Below are positions 30,026 through 39,932 of a stretch of 64,000 nucleotides of DNA, piece after piece. Origin of the DNA: Farysia itapuensis (Eukaryota > Basidiomycota > Ustilaginomycetes > Ustilaginales > Ustilaginaceae); contig JALBYC010000004.1 in assembly GCA_023212645.1 (NCBI GenBank), forward strand, positions 1 to 64,000. The letters are read 5' to 3'. The notes under the pieces are model-generated. The model was not told the DNA's origin. It was given only the letters and a program-made list of their open reading frames with translations, and searched no databases. The translations under genes were made by a program, and so were the position numbers. Every line of letters begins with the position of its first letter. Positions within the stretch are counted from its first letter, which is position 1.

Positions 30026-31084
30026 CTATGTAGCGTCGGAATTCACGTTGTGCGCTCGAGTCACCCACGGGAAATGAACCAACTCCTCACCTAGCAGTGC
30101 GTCGATGAGTACATCTGCCAAGGTATTGGCCTGTGCTGGCTTGCAAAACACCTGCAAGGGCCGTGTAAAGCCTGTGCCAACGCCCATACCTATCGTTTGC
30201 TGGAAGATGAGTCCGACCGAGGTGAGCAGCCAATGAAAGTCGTTCTGCGGTCGCATCTGCAGATCCTGTACTTGGTCTCGTACCGCCTTGCTCATCCGCT
30301 TGGGTGCATCATAGCTTCTCCAATCTTGAGGCTCAAGGATCAATATACCGTTGGGACGCAGACATCGACTGACTCGAGCAAAGAACCGTGCTATGCCGGT
30401 ATCGCCCGAGTGGATATGGACCCATTTCGTCAGCGAGAGCGCTAGCACGAGGTCGTAGCCCTGCACGTCTTTGCGCTGAAGGTGCACAATTTCGCCGCTG
30501 TCACGAGAAACATCGTTGACGGCCTGTCCATAGCTAACCCATTCGGCTGCTACAAAGTGCAGCTCCGTTTCGCTAGCAGGCATTGTCGAGTGGGAAGTCT
30601 TGGATACTTTGGTTGGTCGTTCGTCTTGCTCTTCTGATCTAAACCCAAAAAGCTGGGGAAATACGGACGGATAGTAGACCGAGTCCAATGGCAACTGCCG
30701 TGCACGATTGTTACCACAAGTCTCGCTACACGGGGACCTGCTACCTTGGCTCCATGGACGACAAAGAGAGCGAGCTGTTGCAGCAGCATCTTTGGCCTGC
30801 TTGATCAAACTTGCATCAATGTCCACACCAGTAATGCTTACGGGACCAGTGGACTGCAGTATTCTGCTCAGCTGAATCGTCAAGCGGCCCGAATTGCAGC
30901 CTATGTCGAGCACATCTCGAACGCGTTCCACTCTCTGATCGAGGTACGCCAAGATCGAGTCCAGACGAGAATCAAGCCTCAAGGCTGGATGAACGTCATT
31001 TGTACCACTCTCAGTACTGCTCGTGGGATTGCGGATGTGATAGTACCTCTGAAAGTTGCCATAGATGGGCAGCTGTGAAGCCAT
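30026..31084 (-). CDS. Bin3-type RNA methyltransferase (MePCE family)
   Basis: A 352-residue SAM-dependent methyltransferase that, in characterised relatives, methylates the 5' gamma-phosphate of small RNAs (7SK in animals; U6 and telomerase RNA partners in fission yeast). Evidence: the N-terminal GNFQRYYHIRNP, SAM motif I DVLDIGCNSGRL (about residue 60), motif II ITGVDIDASLI, the Bin3 block LALSLTKWVHIHSGDTG, and GILILEPQDWRSY. Between motif II and the Bin3 block lies a family-typical variable insertion. No targeting signal is visible. The start at 31084 begins directly with conserved sequence. Confidence 0.92.
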   Translation of the reverse strand: MASQLPIYGNFQRYYHIRNPTSSTESGTNDVHPALRLDSRLDSILAYLDQRVERVRDVLDIGCNSGRLTIQLSRILQSTGPVSITGVDIDASLIKQAKDAAATARSLCRPWSQGSRSPCSETCGNNRARQLPLDSVYYPSVFPQLFGFRSEEQDERPTKVSKTSHSTMPASETELHFVAAEWVSYGQAVNDVSRDSGEIVHLQRKDVQGYDLVLALSLTKWVHIHSGDTGIARFFARVSRCLRPNGILILEPQDWRSYDAPKRMSKAVRDQVQDLQMRPQNDFHWLLTSVGLIFQQTIGMGVGTGFTRPLQVFCKPAQANTLADVLIDALLGEELVHFPWVTRAHNVNSDAT

Positions 31085-31517
31085 ACGAGAGAGAAAGAGA
31101 GCGGTCCACGGCGAAGGGCGCGAAGATCGGCAACAAGATCGGCGAGGGATCGAAAGATCGAAAGATGCACTGTGACTGGTCTGTCAGATCGCGAATTTGA
31201 CACGCGTCGGTTGGTGGCAGTGCGCGTCTGAGATTCGAGATCTGCGATGCCGAGCAAATACATGACTTTGCACCTTTTCCCCCTCCTTTGCTCCCATCAA
31301 CCACTCAGCCCTCCCTCGTTCCTCTACTGTCGCCCCTGCCCCCGCTTCATCTTCCTCACATTCAACACCCGACTGCTCTGTCAGCTCCTACGCTACCTTT
31401 CCCACTCAGTCTCTTCCTGTCTCCGTACTCTCAGCGACCTATTCACTCTGCGCAGTTTTACATCGCGCTTACAACCGCGCTTACCTCTTTCCTTTCACAC
31501 CCAACACCACCAACACC
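31085..31517. other. Divergent promoter with long pyrimidine-rich leader
   Basis: 433 bp between the Bin3 and R3HCC1-like starts. From about 31265 to 31517 the plus strand is strongly C/T-rich, as in many smut fungal leaders. Upstream ATGs (31246, 31261) open short frames. An intron in the leader is possible but not shown. Confidence 0.35.
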
Positions 31518-32504
31518 ATGTCAGTCTCTGCTGCTCTTCCACTGCTATCGCCTCTGGTGACCAAGATTCTGGAGCTATCTGGGTTTCCTCCTCATCTCAA
31601 AACGCGCGATTTGCACCAAGCGTTTGCCGTGTATGAGGACGAAAAAGGTGGCTACAAGATCAAATGGGTCGACGACACCACTGCCCTCATTATCTTTTCC
31701 GACGCTGCTACCGCCAAGAAGGCGTATCTGCGCACCATTATGTCTCCCCCCGAACAGCTGATCAACGACACTGGCATCCCAGCCAAAATTGTTCCATACG
31801 ACAAAGACGATGCCAGTTCCATCATTTCGAGTGTTTCCAACCGACAACGTGCTCGATCCAATGCAGGCGGCGTCTTTGGTAGCCCCACCAAGCAACCTGC
31901 CGACCTGCGAACTCCTTCTCCTGCTCCAGCGACACCTGATTACGGAAGTCCGTCAAAGTCTGTGCGTGGACATGCCCACACACCGTCCTTTGGTAGATCT
32001 TTTGGTCATCGCCGACAACAGAGCGGTTCTAACCCCAGTCTGCCGCCCAAGCCTGTCGCAGCCGCCCTATTCGATGCTGCCAATGGCGGTCCTTCTCCTG
32101 CTAATCGCGTTCTGGCCGGCGTGGACACGCTCAGCGGCATCGCCGGTCTACCTGCCAACCCTGCTGTCTCGAGAGCCGGATTCGAGTCCGGCGCCAAAAT
32201 GAGTCGTAACGGCAGCAACGGCCTCAGCTCTGACTCGGGCAAGATGACTCGCACCGGCAGCTCTGACTCTTCCCTCCACGCCGAACTTGCCAAGCTCTCT
32301 CTTCAACGCAATGGCAACTCGCGAACGGGGTCGAACGCTCCTAGTCCTTCGAACGAGGGTCTTATGGGTCCGCCACTTGCGCGTGCTCTTGGCGCCAGAC
32401 ATCCCGGTCTCGTCCGCAACGTTGGCACAGGCTCCTCGTCCACTTCCTCCTCCACCGGCAACAGCCGCACTTCAACCCCACAGCCTACCACCACCGTAGG
32501 ATAA
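31518..32504 (+). CDS. R3HCC1-like protein with RRM-like N-terminal domain
   Basis: 328 residues. The first 85 match the conserved domain of animal R3HCC1/R3HCC1L and fungal relatives: LELSGFPPHLKTRDLHQAF, then GGYKIKWVDDTTALIIFSD and an Ala/Lys helix (AATAKKAYL), an RRM-like fold. The remainder is Ser/Gly/Pro-rich and disordered, with repeated RTGS and RNGS motifs. There is no R3H domain in front, unlike animal R3HCC1. The function is not established; in relatives this fold is linked to RNA-binding or exon-junction-associated factors. The start ATG follows a pyrimidine-rich leader with a good context (ACCATGTC). Confidence 0.78.
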   Translation: MSVSAALPLLSPLVTKILELSGFPPHLKTRDLHQAFAVYEDEKGGYKIKWVDDTTALIIFSDAATAKKAYLRTIMSPPEQLINDTGIPAKIVPYDKDDASSIISSVSNRQRARSNAGGVFGSPTKQPADLRTPSPAPATPDYGSPSKSVRGHAHTPSFGRSFGHRRQQSGSNPSLPPKPVAAALFDAANGGPSPANRVLAGVDTLSGIAGLPANPAVSRAGFESGAKMSRNGSNGLSSDSGKMTRTGSSDSSLHAELAKLSLQRNGNSRTGSNAPSPSNEGLMGPPLARALGARHPGLVRNVGTGSSSTSSSTGNSRTSTPQPTTTVG

Positions 32505-32734
32505 ATACGACGACATACCATTGCCCTCCCACACCGCTGTATACTCGCACGCACACTCACTCTTTGTATCATCTCCCCGTTTGTTTATCGTGTTCTTCCG
32601 CTTTGTACGCACGCTTTCTACTGCAAATACTCGAGACGGGCACGCTCGTTCCGGCCCATCTCGTTTTCCCTCCGCAAGTCTTTGTGCATGTGATTGGCAG
32701 CGATGATGGTATTGTGTGTTGTAGGTATGGTAGA

Positions 32735-35674
32735 CTAGATGTTTTGCAGAAGGTCGTTGAATGCGCTGCGGGAGGACTTGCGCGAAGAGCGTGAATTCTC
32801 ACCGCGAGAACGGCGGTGCAAAGAGCTGGTGAATCCAGACTGCGCTGCGGCGTCGTTGTCGTTGTCGGAGAACTTTGGTTCGGCATCGCGGGTGCTCGTG
32901 GGGCGCGTTCGCGACGGTCGATGCTCGCGTCCACCAACACCGGGACTCTCGTGCCATTTCTTGGCGTACTTGACGTCCAAATTGCGCTCCTGCTTGCGTG
33001 TCGGTGTGACGAGGTTGGGCGAGATCAGCTTGTATTCACTCCCAGAACGTCCTGCGGCCAAGTTCTTCTTCTTCTTGCCGGCCGCCGGACCAGCACTCTC
33101 GTCGTCAGAGGCGAAGTCCAGCCCCTCGTCTTCAATGTCTTCAAAAAGTTCAGCGAGGATAGAGTCTGCTTCTTGTCCAGCTTCAACGCCCATTACTCGG
33201 ACCTGTCGCAACGAAGATTTCTCTTTGGTCTTGGCTCGCGCAGGCGACGGCTCCTTCTTGGGTCGCAGCACCAACTTCTCCTCCAACTGGTCCTGCGTCA
33301 GCGTTGCTCCATCATTTGCCTGTGCGTGTTCGTATGCGAGTGCAGTAAGCGGATTGAGCGTGGTGACGACGCTCTTCGATCGCGAGGGGTGTGGGAACAA
33401 GTCTCCCCATTTAGACTTGCGCGCATCCTGGTACGCCTGCTTGCCTGACGCTTTGGAAATCGTGAACCGCTCCAGGTTCCCCGAGGAACAACAGGCGTCA
33501 AACGTCACATGTCCGCCCTTCTTGAGCGGTGGTCGAATGAGTCGTGGCCATTCGTACGACTGTAGTCGCATGGCCAAGTCACTAGCCGCAGAAGGAGTGG
33601 GGATCGAAATCTCGTTGTCATTGTTGACGTCGTCTTCGCTGATATCCTCGGCCACGCCTACATTTTGAGTCACTGGACGCACGGAATCCATCAATTCTTG
33701 AATTTGCTCGGGCGTGAGCTCTGCCGCAACGCCATCTTGAGATCCTGCATTGGCTCGGAGTGCGTCGGGCAGTGCTTTGAGGAGTTCTTGCATGGCTTCC
33801 TCGTCCCTTACGTCGGTGGCTGTAGGCTCAGTGTCGTGTTCGGAGACTTCCTGCAGTACGCGCTTGGGTGTGTTTGACTTGCTGCTTCGCAGTTGATCCA
33901 GCACTCCCGTCTTGGTCTCGTCCGCGCGTGCCAGCATATCGTTGAGAACGTCTACCTGGCTGCGCTCGGTCTCGGCTTCTGCGGCTACTTGTTGAGCAGC
34001 TTTGCTCAGACTAGGCCGAGGACCGCGACGGACAACGACGTAGCTGTAGGAAATGTTTTGTTCGCCTACTTTACTGTGTTGTGTGCGTCGTAGAAAGGTG
34101 GGCGTGTGAAAGCGGGACGTGAAGCCACATGTCTGCTTGATCTTGTCTGGATCGCCGCCGTTCCCACGCACTTTGAGTTCAGCAGCGGTACCGGATGAGA
34201 TGGCGAAGGGGTGCAGTAGTGGACATGGCTTGTCATGCGAGCACGGCGCGACAACATGCGCACCTTGCTCCGAATCTAGCTTGGCCAAGTTGAGCAACTG
34301 CGCGCGGGCTGAAGCAACGCTTGCAAATCCTCGCGGCGTCGACTCGTCGATAATGACAACCACTTGCGCCCCCGAATCCCACATGGCCTTGACCGCCTCA
34401 AAGCGGCTCTCGTCGTTCGTCATCATACTTAGCGCAAAGGCCGACAGGGCAAGAGTGTTTTCATCCCCTCCCTGGGCAGCTTTTCTGGGCGCGACAAATC
34501 GGAAGGTCTTCTTGACTTCGGCCATTTCTGAGGGTATGCCCGTGAAATTCCGGGAAGAATCCGAGGCAGCAAAAGTGTCTTCCTCTTCTGTTGCATTTGC
34601 GTCTTCAGCTTCTTGCTGCTGTGCTTCCAATTGGAGTGCGTCTGCGCTCGCTCCTTGATCCACAGCTTGTGTGTTCGGTGCATGTACTGCTTCCTCCTCG
34701 TAGTACGAGACTCCCTCGATGACCATTTCCTCTCCCCCTTTCTTGATAGCTGCAGCCGAAGTACTGGTCTCCGCTCCGGCTGCTTGCTTCTTGTTCAACG
34801 GCGACGCGCCTGTCTCTGCATTTTCGCCAATGCTCTTGCCGACGGCCAGAAGGTTGGGCCTTCGGTCAAAGCCGTAGTAATTTGTAACTGTGGATGAGCT
34901 TTGAGCGTCCTGGAAGACCTTAGATGCTGCCCAAAGACCCTCGCCGGCAGCGCAGTCGTAATCGACGAGTGTCTCTGGTGACCAGCCAGGTAGGATAGCA
35001 TCCTCGCCTTCTTGAGTTGCTGACAGGCGTTGTCGCAATTCAATGAACACAGACAAGATAGCAGCGTATCGCAAGGGCGATTCTGTGGCAAGATGTAAGA
35101 GTGTAGCCCGTTGAGGCGGGAGACGGCCAAGCTCAGCCAAACGATGCTGAGGATCGGTGATGTCGGCGAAACGGAGATGATCTGCGCGAAGGTCTGCTGG
35201 ACTGCCAGACCCAGCAATAAGCTGGGATATCGCCCACGACACATACTCTGGCAGATAGATCGACGATGTAGAGATACCGGTGGGAGATGCGTAGTGCAGA
35301 ATATCGTGTTCTTGATCGTCTTCTGTTGAAGCGGCTTGGCTGTTTGGGAAGTTATCCAGTCTACTGGCGCCAAACAGTGCTGCTCTTGAGCGCCTGACCT
35401 GAACGGAGCTTGCAGGCTCAGCACGAAACATGGGGCTAGACTTCCAACCATGTCGCGCAAAATGTGCTTGACTGGCTATCGGTGGGTTTCCTGCAGCCAT
35501 ACGCTCCGATACCACGTTAGAGGCTTCAGCAGCATCTTTCAGACTATGTGTATTGGCTCTGTACTTTCTTCTTCCCACGCTCGTGGAAAAGGTGCGGTGA
35601 GCTGTACTTGTGCTGGCATGAGAAGGCTGTGTCCAGCCCGGCAGCTGAGCAGCGTAGCGTATCGCAATCCTCAT
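32735..35674 (-). CDS. RSM22: Mitochondrial ribosome assembly methyltransferase-like protein Rsm22/METTL17
   Basis: Needed for assembly of the mitochondrial small ribosomal subunit. The N-terminus (MRIAIRYAAQLPGWTQ..., then FSTSVGRRKYRAN) is an Arg/Ser-rich import sequence. The Rsm22 core follows: LPPQRATLLHL, DYDCAAGEGLWAA (SAM-site remnant), HVVAPCSHDKPCPL and KQTCGFTSRFH; these cysteines bind a 4Fe-4S cluster in characterised family members. SYSYVVVRRGPRP and a late YEWPRLIRPPLKKGGHV block are also typical. At 979 residues it is longer than most; acidic/Gln-rich insertions (about 290-380) and a Ser/Arg-rich tail account for this. The start is 148 bp from the divergent Ima1 start. Confidence 0.92.
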   Translation of the reverse strand: MRIAIRYAAQLPGWTQPSHASTSTAHRTFSTSVGRRKYRANTHSLKDAAEASNVVSERMAAGNPPIASQAHFARHGWKSSPMFRAEPASSVQVRRSRAALFGASRLDNFPNSQAASTEDDQEHDILHYASPTGISTSSIYLPEYVSWAISQLIAGSGSPADLRADHLRFADITDPQHRLAELGRLPPQRATLLHLATESPLRYAAILSVFIELRQRLSATQEGEDAILPGWSPETLVDYDCAAGEGLWAASKVFQDAQSSSTVTNYYGFDRRPNLLAVGKSIGENAETGASPLNKKQAAGAETSTSAAAIKKGGEEMVIEGVSYYEEEAVHAPNTQAVDQGASADALQLEAQQQEAEDANATEEEDTFAASDSSRNFTGIPSEMAEVKKTFRFVAPRKAAQGGDENTLALSAFALSMMTNDESRFEAVKAMWDSGAQVVVIIDESTPRGFASVASARAQLLNLAKLDSEQGAHVVAPCSHDKPCPLLHPFAISSGTAAELKVRGNGGDPDKIKQTCGFTSRFHTPTFLRRTQHSKVGEQNISYSYVVVRRGPRPSLSKAAQQVAAEAETERSQVDVLNDMLARADETKTGVLDQLRSSKSNTPKRVLQEVSEHDTEPTATDVRDEEAMQELLKALPDALRANAGSQDGVAAELTPEQIQELMDSVRPVTQNVGVAEDISEDDVNNDNEISIPTPSAASDLAMRLQSYEWPRLIRPPLKKGGHVTFDACCSSGNLERFTISKASGKQAYQDARKSKWGDLFPHPSRSKSVVTTLNPLTALAYEHAQANDGATLTQDQLEEKLVLRPKKEPSPARAKTKEKSSLRQVRVMGVEAGQEADSILAELFEDIEDEGLDFASDDESAGPAAGKKKKNLAAGRSGSEYKLISPNLVTPTRKQERNLDVKYAKKWHESPGVGGREHRPSRTRPTSTRDAEPKFSDNDNDAAAQSGFTSSLHRRSRGENSRSSRKSSRSAFNDLLQNI

Positions 35675-35822
35675 GATCTTCCTTGCCTCTGTTGGTAAGA
35701 AGAAATGTCGAAAAAGTCACCGGCAAATTATGTGTTTCTCTCCCCAAAAATGGGCTTACGTCAGCAGAGGACCCTTGCACGTCAACGGCTGGCTGGCTTG
35801 CAGCTCTTCTGGGACCACCACC

Positions 35823-37565
35823 ATGTGGTCGGCCCTCTTTCGCAGGGCACAGTCGCGCTATCCGCAGCAGCAATGTTTCTTCTGCGGCACTCTGAGCGTA
35901 GTACTGCCACCTTATGGACCTAGCGTCTCACCAGGGGGTCAAGGCCAGGCTGATGGGCAGCTTGCAGCTGCATCCGCATCAGAGGTGTTGATCTCGACTG
36001 GCTCACCGAACAATTGGTTCTGCTCAGCGTGCCACTGCCAAAACACGTTGGATGCAGACGGAAGGCCGGCTGATCTCTATTTGCAGCCTATGTGGGATGA
36101 GGCGTGGAACAAGGACCGAAGGCAGTTAATACCTCACACTCGACCAACATCCCAAACAACCGCACCAATACCCGGCTCTTCACGGCCACAAACTCCCTTC
36201 GCCAAGCAGGGCCAGATGGTGTTTTGCCACACTTGTCAGACCAACCAAGTGCTGCTTCTCAATTTGCTGGCCGACTACTTGCCTGATGAGTCGGATCCGG
36301 ACTACGAACGCAGGCTGAAACAGCTCCCAGCTTATCGAGCTTCCATCTCTGCTCGATACCCCGTGGCGTGCGCGGAGTGTGCACCCAAGGCGCAGAGCTA
36401 CATCCAAGAACGAGATCAGTTCACCAGGAGCTGGAGTTTGGCCAGATGGCTCGAGCTCAAGCAAAAGGCAACAAGCACGAACAGCACTGCCAAACAAGTT
36501 GTAACTCAATGTGCCACCGGCCCAAAGAGGCCCGCTTTTGGCATGCGAAGGCCAGAGAGAAGTAACGTAGGGAGGGCTTTGCAAAAATTGTGTTTCGCTG
36601 TAGCTTGCGTGGTGACCTGGAGCACATACACTGTGTTGATGCTGCACGGCTCTTTTGCGACAAAGGTACTCCAGACTGCGACCAAACAAGTTGACGAGCA
36701 GCCAGTCCTGGGCCTCGTCGCACTAATGCCCGCTGTTCTCATACTGCAGCTTTTATCTCAAGCGTCCAAATACGATCCGCTAGAGAGGCGAGTAGAGCGC
36801 ATGAAAGTACGCAGCATTCGAGCAGACATTCATGGACGACAGCTTTGGCGTGCAATGCAAGCTGTTTTCTTCTGGACGCGGTCCGGTGTCGTACTGCTTC
36901 TTCTTCTCCGCATTGCCGTCTCGCTTGTCGACACGAGTTTCCTCCTTGGCTTCGGAGATGAAGCGACGTGGCTCAGTCGGCTTTCATCTTCCTTGCTTGT
37001 TTTGGAACTAGTGACGCTTGCGATTGTCGCTTTCCGAACGAGGCTAGTCATGCCACCGGAATTGAGGCTGGTGTCGAAGCCCATAATCGGCGCGTACGAT
37101 CATCCAGAACGACGCAAGGAGGACCAGCAAGACGACCTGCTACATCAGCTCTCGCTCGATGACGACTCCAATATCCTCAATGGTTATACTAATCACGATC
37201 CTTTTTATGCGGAGGCCGCACCTTCTTCGCTTCCAATCGACTATGACAACTCACGTCAGGACGCAGACGGAGATGAAGTCATGGAAGACATCAGTACAGT
37301 TCGACGTCTTTCGCAGTCATCGACCTCCTCTGACACCAATATACCCCCACAAAACGGTGACTGGCATCGATCCAGCGCAAATAACCAAGCATCTCTAGCG
37401 TACAACTTCCCGCTGGGGCCTCAAAAGTTCTGGGAGCCAGAAGTGCCAACCGGTCTCGAAGACGTGTTTGGCAGTGCCATCCGACTGGACGACAGCGCTG
37501 TCAACTCCCAATCTAAGGACGCTTCGACCGCATCGAATTGGAGCAAATGGTTTGGCTTTACCTAG
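35823..37565 (+). CDS. IMA1: Inner nuclear membrane protein Ima1/Samp1 (TMEM201-like)
   Basis: 580 residues. Its homologues link chromatin and the cytoskeleton at the inner nuclear membrane. The N-terminal zinc-binding region carries four C-x2-C pairs: CFFC, CSAC (followed by HC), CHTC and CAEC, spread over residues 18-190. Four hydrophobic segments follow at about residues 260-410 (LCFAVACVVTWSTYTVLML, GLVALMPAVLILQLL, SGVVLLLLLRIAVSLV, SLLVLELVTLAIVAF). The C-terminus is polar and Asp/Ser-rich. The chosen ATG (35823) begins shortly before the first zinc pair; the frame is open further upstream but overlaps the Rsm22 promoter and lacks conserved sequence. Confidence 0.88.
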   Translation: MWSALFRRAQSRYPQQQCFFCGTLSVVLPPYGPSVSPGGQGQADGQLAAASASEVLISTGSPNNWFCSACHCQNTLDADGRPADLYLQPMWDEAWNKDRRQLIPHTRPTSQTTAPIPGSSRPQTPFAKQGQMVFCHTCQTNQVLLLNLLADYLPDESDPDYERRLKQLPAYRASISARYPVACAECAPKAQSYIQERDQFTRSWSLARWLELKQKATSTNSTAKQVVTQCATGPKRPAFGMRRPERSNVGRALQKLCFAVACVVTWSTYTVLMLHGSFATKVLQTATKQVDEQPVLGLVALMPAVLILQLLSQASKYDPLERRVERMKVRSIRADIHGRQLWRAMQAVFFWTRSGVVLLLLLRIAVSLVDTSFLLGFGDEATWLSRLSSSLLVLELVTLAIVAFRTRLVMPPELRLVSKPIIGAYDHPERRKEDQQDDLLHQLSLDDDSNILNGYTNHDPFYAEAAPSSLPIDYDNSRQDADGDEVMEDISTVRRLSQSSTSSDTNIPPQNGDWHRSSANNQASLAYNFPLGPQKFWEPEVPTGLEDVFGSAIRLDDSAVNSQSKDASTASNWSKWFGFT

Positions 37566-37942
37566 AGCACCTCATCTCTAACAAAAATGAAATCGAAATT
37601 TCCAGCGCTTCCAGCTCGGAGAAGCTCGGATGCTTCTTCCGGTTTTGGCCATGTCCCATTGAATGCCAAATCATCTACTTCTGTCCGGCGATACTACATA
37701 CATCGAACGCAAAGAGTACGAGTGGTGCGCTATGTCAACAATTGTCTTCACGTTTGGGGATGACAAAGGCAGTGGGGAGTGATGTGCGTTGCATATTTGT
37801 GGTCGTGTAGCAGAAGCCGGACGGTGCTCGGTGTAAATAATATTCTTCCGGTTCTTGTTTGAAACACATTCCTTCTCCCACCAATCCTTCTCGGTCCTTA
37901 ACGCCATCACCACCAACAACCGTTAGGTTCCCTACCAGCACC
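37566..37942. other. Intergenic, fumarase promoter
   Basis: 377 bp between Ima1 and fumarase on the same strand. It ends in a C/T- and A-rich leader right before CACCATGG. No gene is seen. Confidence 0.4.
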
Positions 37943-39814
37943 ATGGCTGCTCGATCTATTGCCCTGCGAAACTTGACTCGGGTAAGTTATTCTCCAGCGC
38001 TGGTAGCTCCATTCGCAGCAAAGAAGGGAAAAGGCACTGGGATTTCAGTGAGAAACAGCCCCACTCGTGGCATGCAGTACACAATCTATGCCGGCCTGCA
38101 ATGTAACTCATACTCTCAGCCAGCATTCGTCGCTGGTTGCTAAAGAGCTGGGGATAAGCTGTGCAGACCCGGAAAGAGCCATCTGCTCCCACCGGAAAGA
38201 AGCGGGTTCAGACATTCTTGCGCCCTGTTTTTGCTCCACTTGCCTTTGCCTGAACCGTGCAACGTTGCTCCATGTTCACGCTGCTCACCACCATCTCTCC
38301 GTTCGCAACAGGCCTCTACCAGGATTGCCCCTCGTATCACTGCCATCCCCACTCCTACTCTTGCTCGCCGCACCTTTGCCTGCACTGCTCTCGCCATGTC
38401 TCAGGGCAAATTCCGATCCGAGAAGGACACCTTTGGCCCGCTCGAGGTGCCCGCCGACCGGTACTGGGGTGCTCAGACCCAGCGATCGCTGCAAAACTTT
38501 GACATTGGCGGATCTCAGGAGCGTATGCCCGAGCCTTTGATCGAGGCATTTGGTGTGCTCAAAAAGGCCGCTGCTACCGTCAACAAGTCGTTTGGCCTGG
38601 ACGCCAAGGTGTCGGATGCCATCTGTCAGGCGGCCGACGAGGTCATCTCTGGCAAGCTCCACGACCATTTCCCTCTTGTCGTCTTCCAGACCGGCTCGGG
38701 AACGCAGACCAACATGAACGTCAACGAGGTCATCAGCAACCGCGCCATCGAGATCCTCGGCGGAGAGCTCGGATCCAAGAAACCTGTCCACCCCAACGAT
38801 CACGTCAACATGAGCCAGTCGTCCAACGACACTTTCCCCACAGCCATGCACGTCGCCTCTGTTACTCAAATCACAAAGTCCCTGATCCCTGCCCTCGAGG
38901 AACTCCGAAGTGCTCTCGATGCCAAGCGCGCAGAGTTTGACGACATCATCAAAATCGGCCGCACCCACTTGCAGGACGCTACGCCATTGACCCTCGGCCA
39001 GGAGTTCTCCGGCTACGTCAAGCAGGTTGACAACGCTATTGCACGTGCCAAGGGCGTGATCCCCCGTCTCTCGCAGCTCGCCCAGGGTGGTACGGCCGTC
39101 GGCACCGGTCTCAACACCTACGTTGGCTTCGACTCAAAGGTCGCCGCAGAGATCTCCAACATCACCGGTCTCAAATTCGAGACCGCCGAGAACAAGTTTG
39201 AGGCGCTCGCCGCGCACGATGCTATTGTCGAGGCTTCGGGTGCGCTCAACACGATTGCGGTCTCGTTTATGAAGATTGCCAACGATATTCGATACCTTGG
39301 CTCTGGCCCTCGTTGTGGGTTGGGAGAGCTCAGTCTGCCCGAGAATGAGCCTGGTTCGTCCATCATGCCGGGTAAAGTCAACCCGACGCAGTGCGAGGCT
39401 CTGACAATGGTCGCTGCCCAGGTTATGGGTAACAACACCACCATCTCGGTCGCCGGCTCGTACGGTCAGTTTGAACTCAACGTATTCAAACCCGTGCTCA
39501 TCAAAAACTTGCTCCAGTCCATCCGTCTTCTCGCCGACGGTGCCCGCTCCTTTACCAAGAACTGCGTCGTGGGTATCGAGGCGAACCGCGAGACGATCAA
39601 CAAGATTCTCAACGAATCCCTCATGCTCGCCACCATTCTCAACTCGCACCTTGGATACGACAACGTCGCTGCCGCTGCCAAGAAAGCTCACAAGGAAGGC
39701 ACCAAACTCATCGACGCCACCGTCGCCCTCGGTTTCATGACGGAAGAAGAATTTAAGAAGATCGTCAAGCCCGAATACATGCTTGGACCCACCGAGTACA
39801 AGCCCAAGAACTAG
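37943..39814 (+). CDS. FUM1: Fumarate hydratase, class II (two exons)
   Basis: Converts fumarate and malate in the TCA cycle and, in the cytosol or nucleus, in DNA-damage metabolism. Exon 1 is 37943-37981 ([13 protein letters not shown]), the intron is 37982-38311 (GTAAGT ... AACAG, 330 bp), and exon 2 is 38312-39814; the join gives [12 protein letters not shown] in frame and 513 residues. Residues 1-40 form a presequence without acidic residues (13 plus 27 residues to TALA). The mature enzyme starts around [13 protein letters not shown], whose ATG (38396) has good context and could start a cytosolic form. Class II motifs: [29 protein letters not shown] and the SS-loop signature [12 protein letters not shown] catalytic-site His-Lys pair region ([15 protein letters not shown]) is intact. 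Confidence 0.96.
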
Positions 39815-39932
39815 TCTCACTCCACCCAGAAACAACTTGCTTGGCTGTAAATGCTCTTATATAAGGGGTACGATGTGCGTATATGCGTGCGTGTGTAAAA
39901 ATACAGGATTGATGTGTGAGAGGCCGTAGTGC

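Noticed and set aside
39858..39864. TATATAA on the plus strand
   Set aside because: It lies between two convergent stops (fumarase and Mtg1) with no gene downstream in the right direction, so a promoter role is unlikely.
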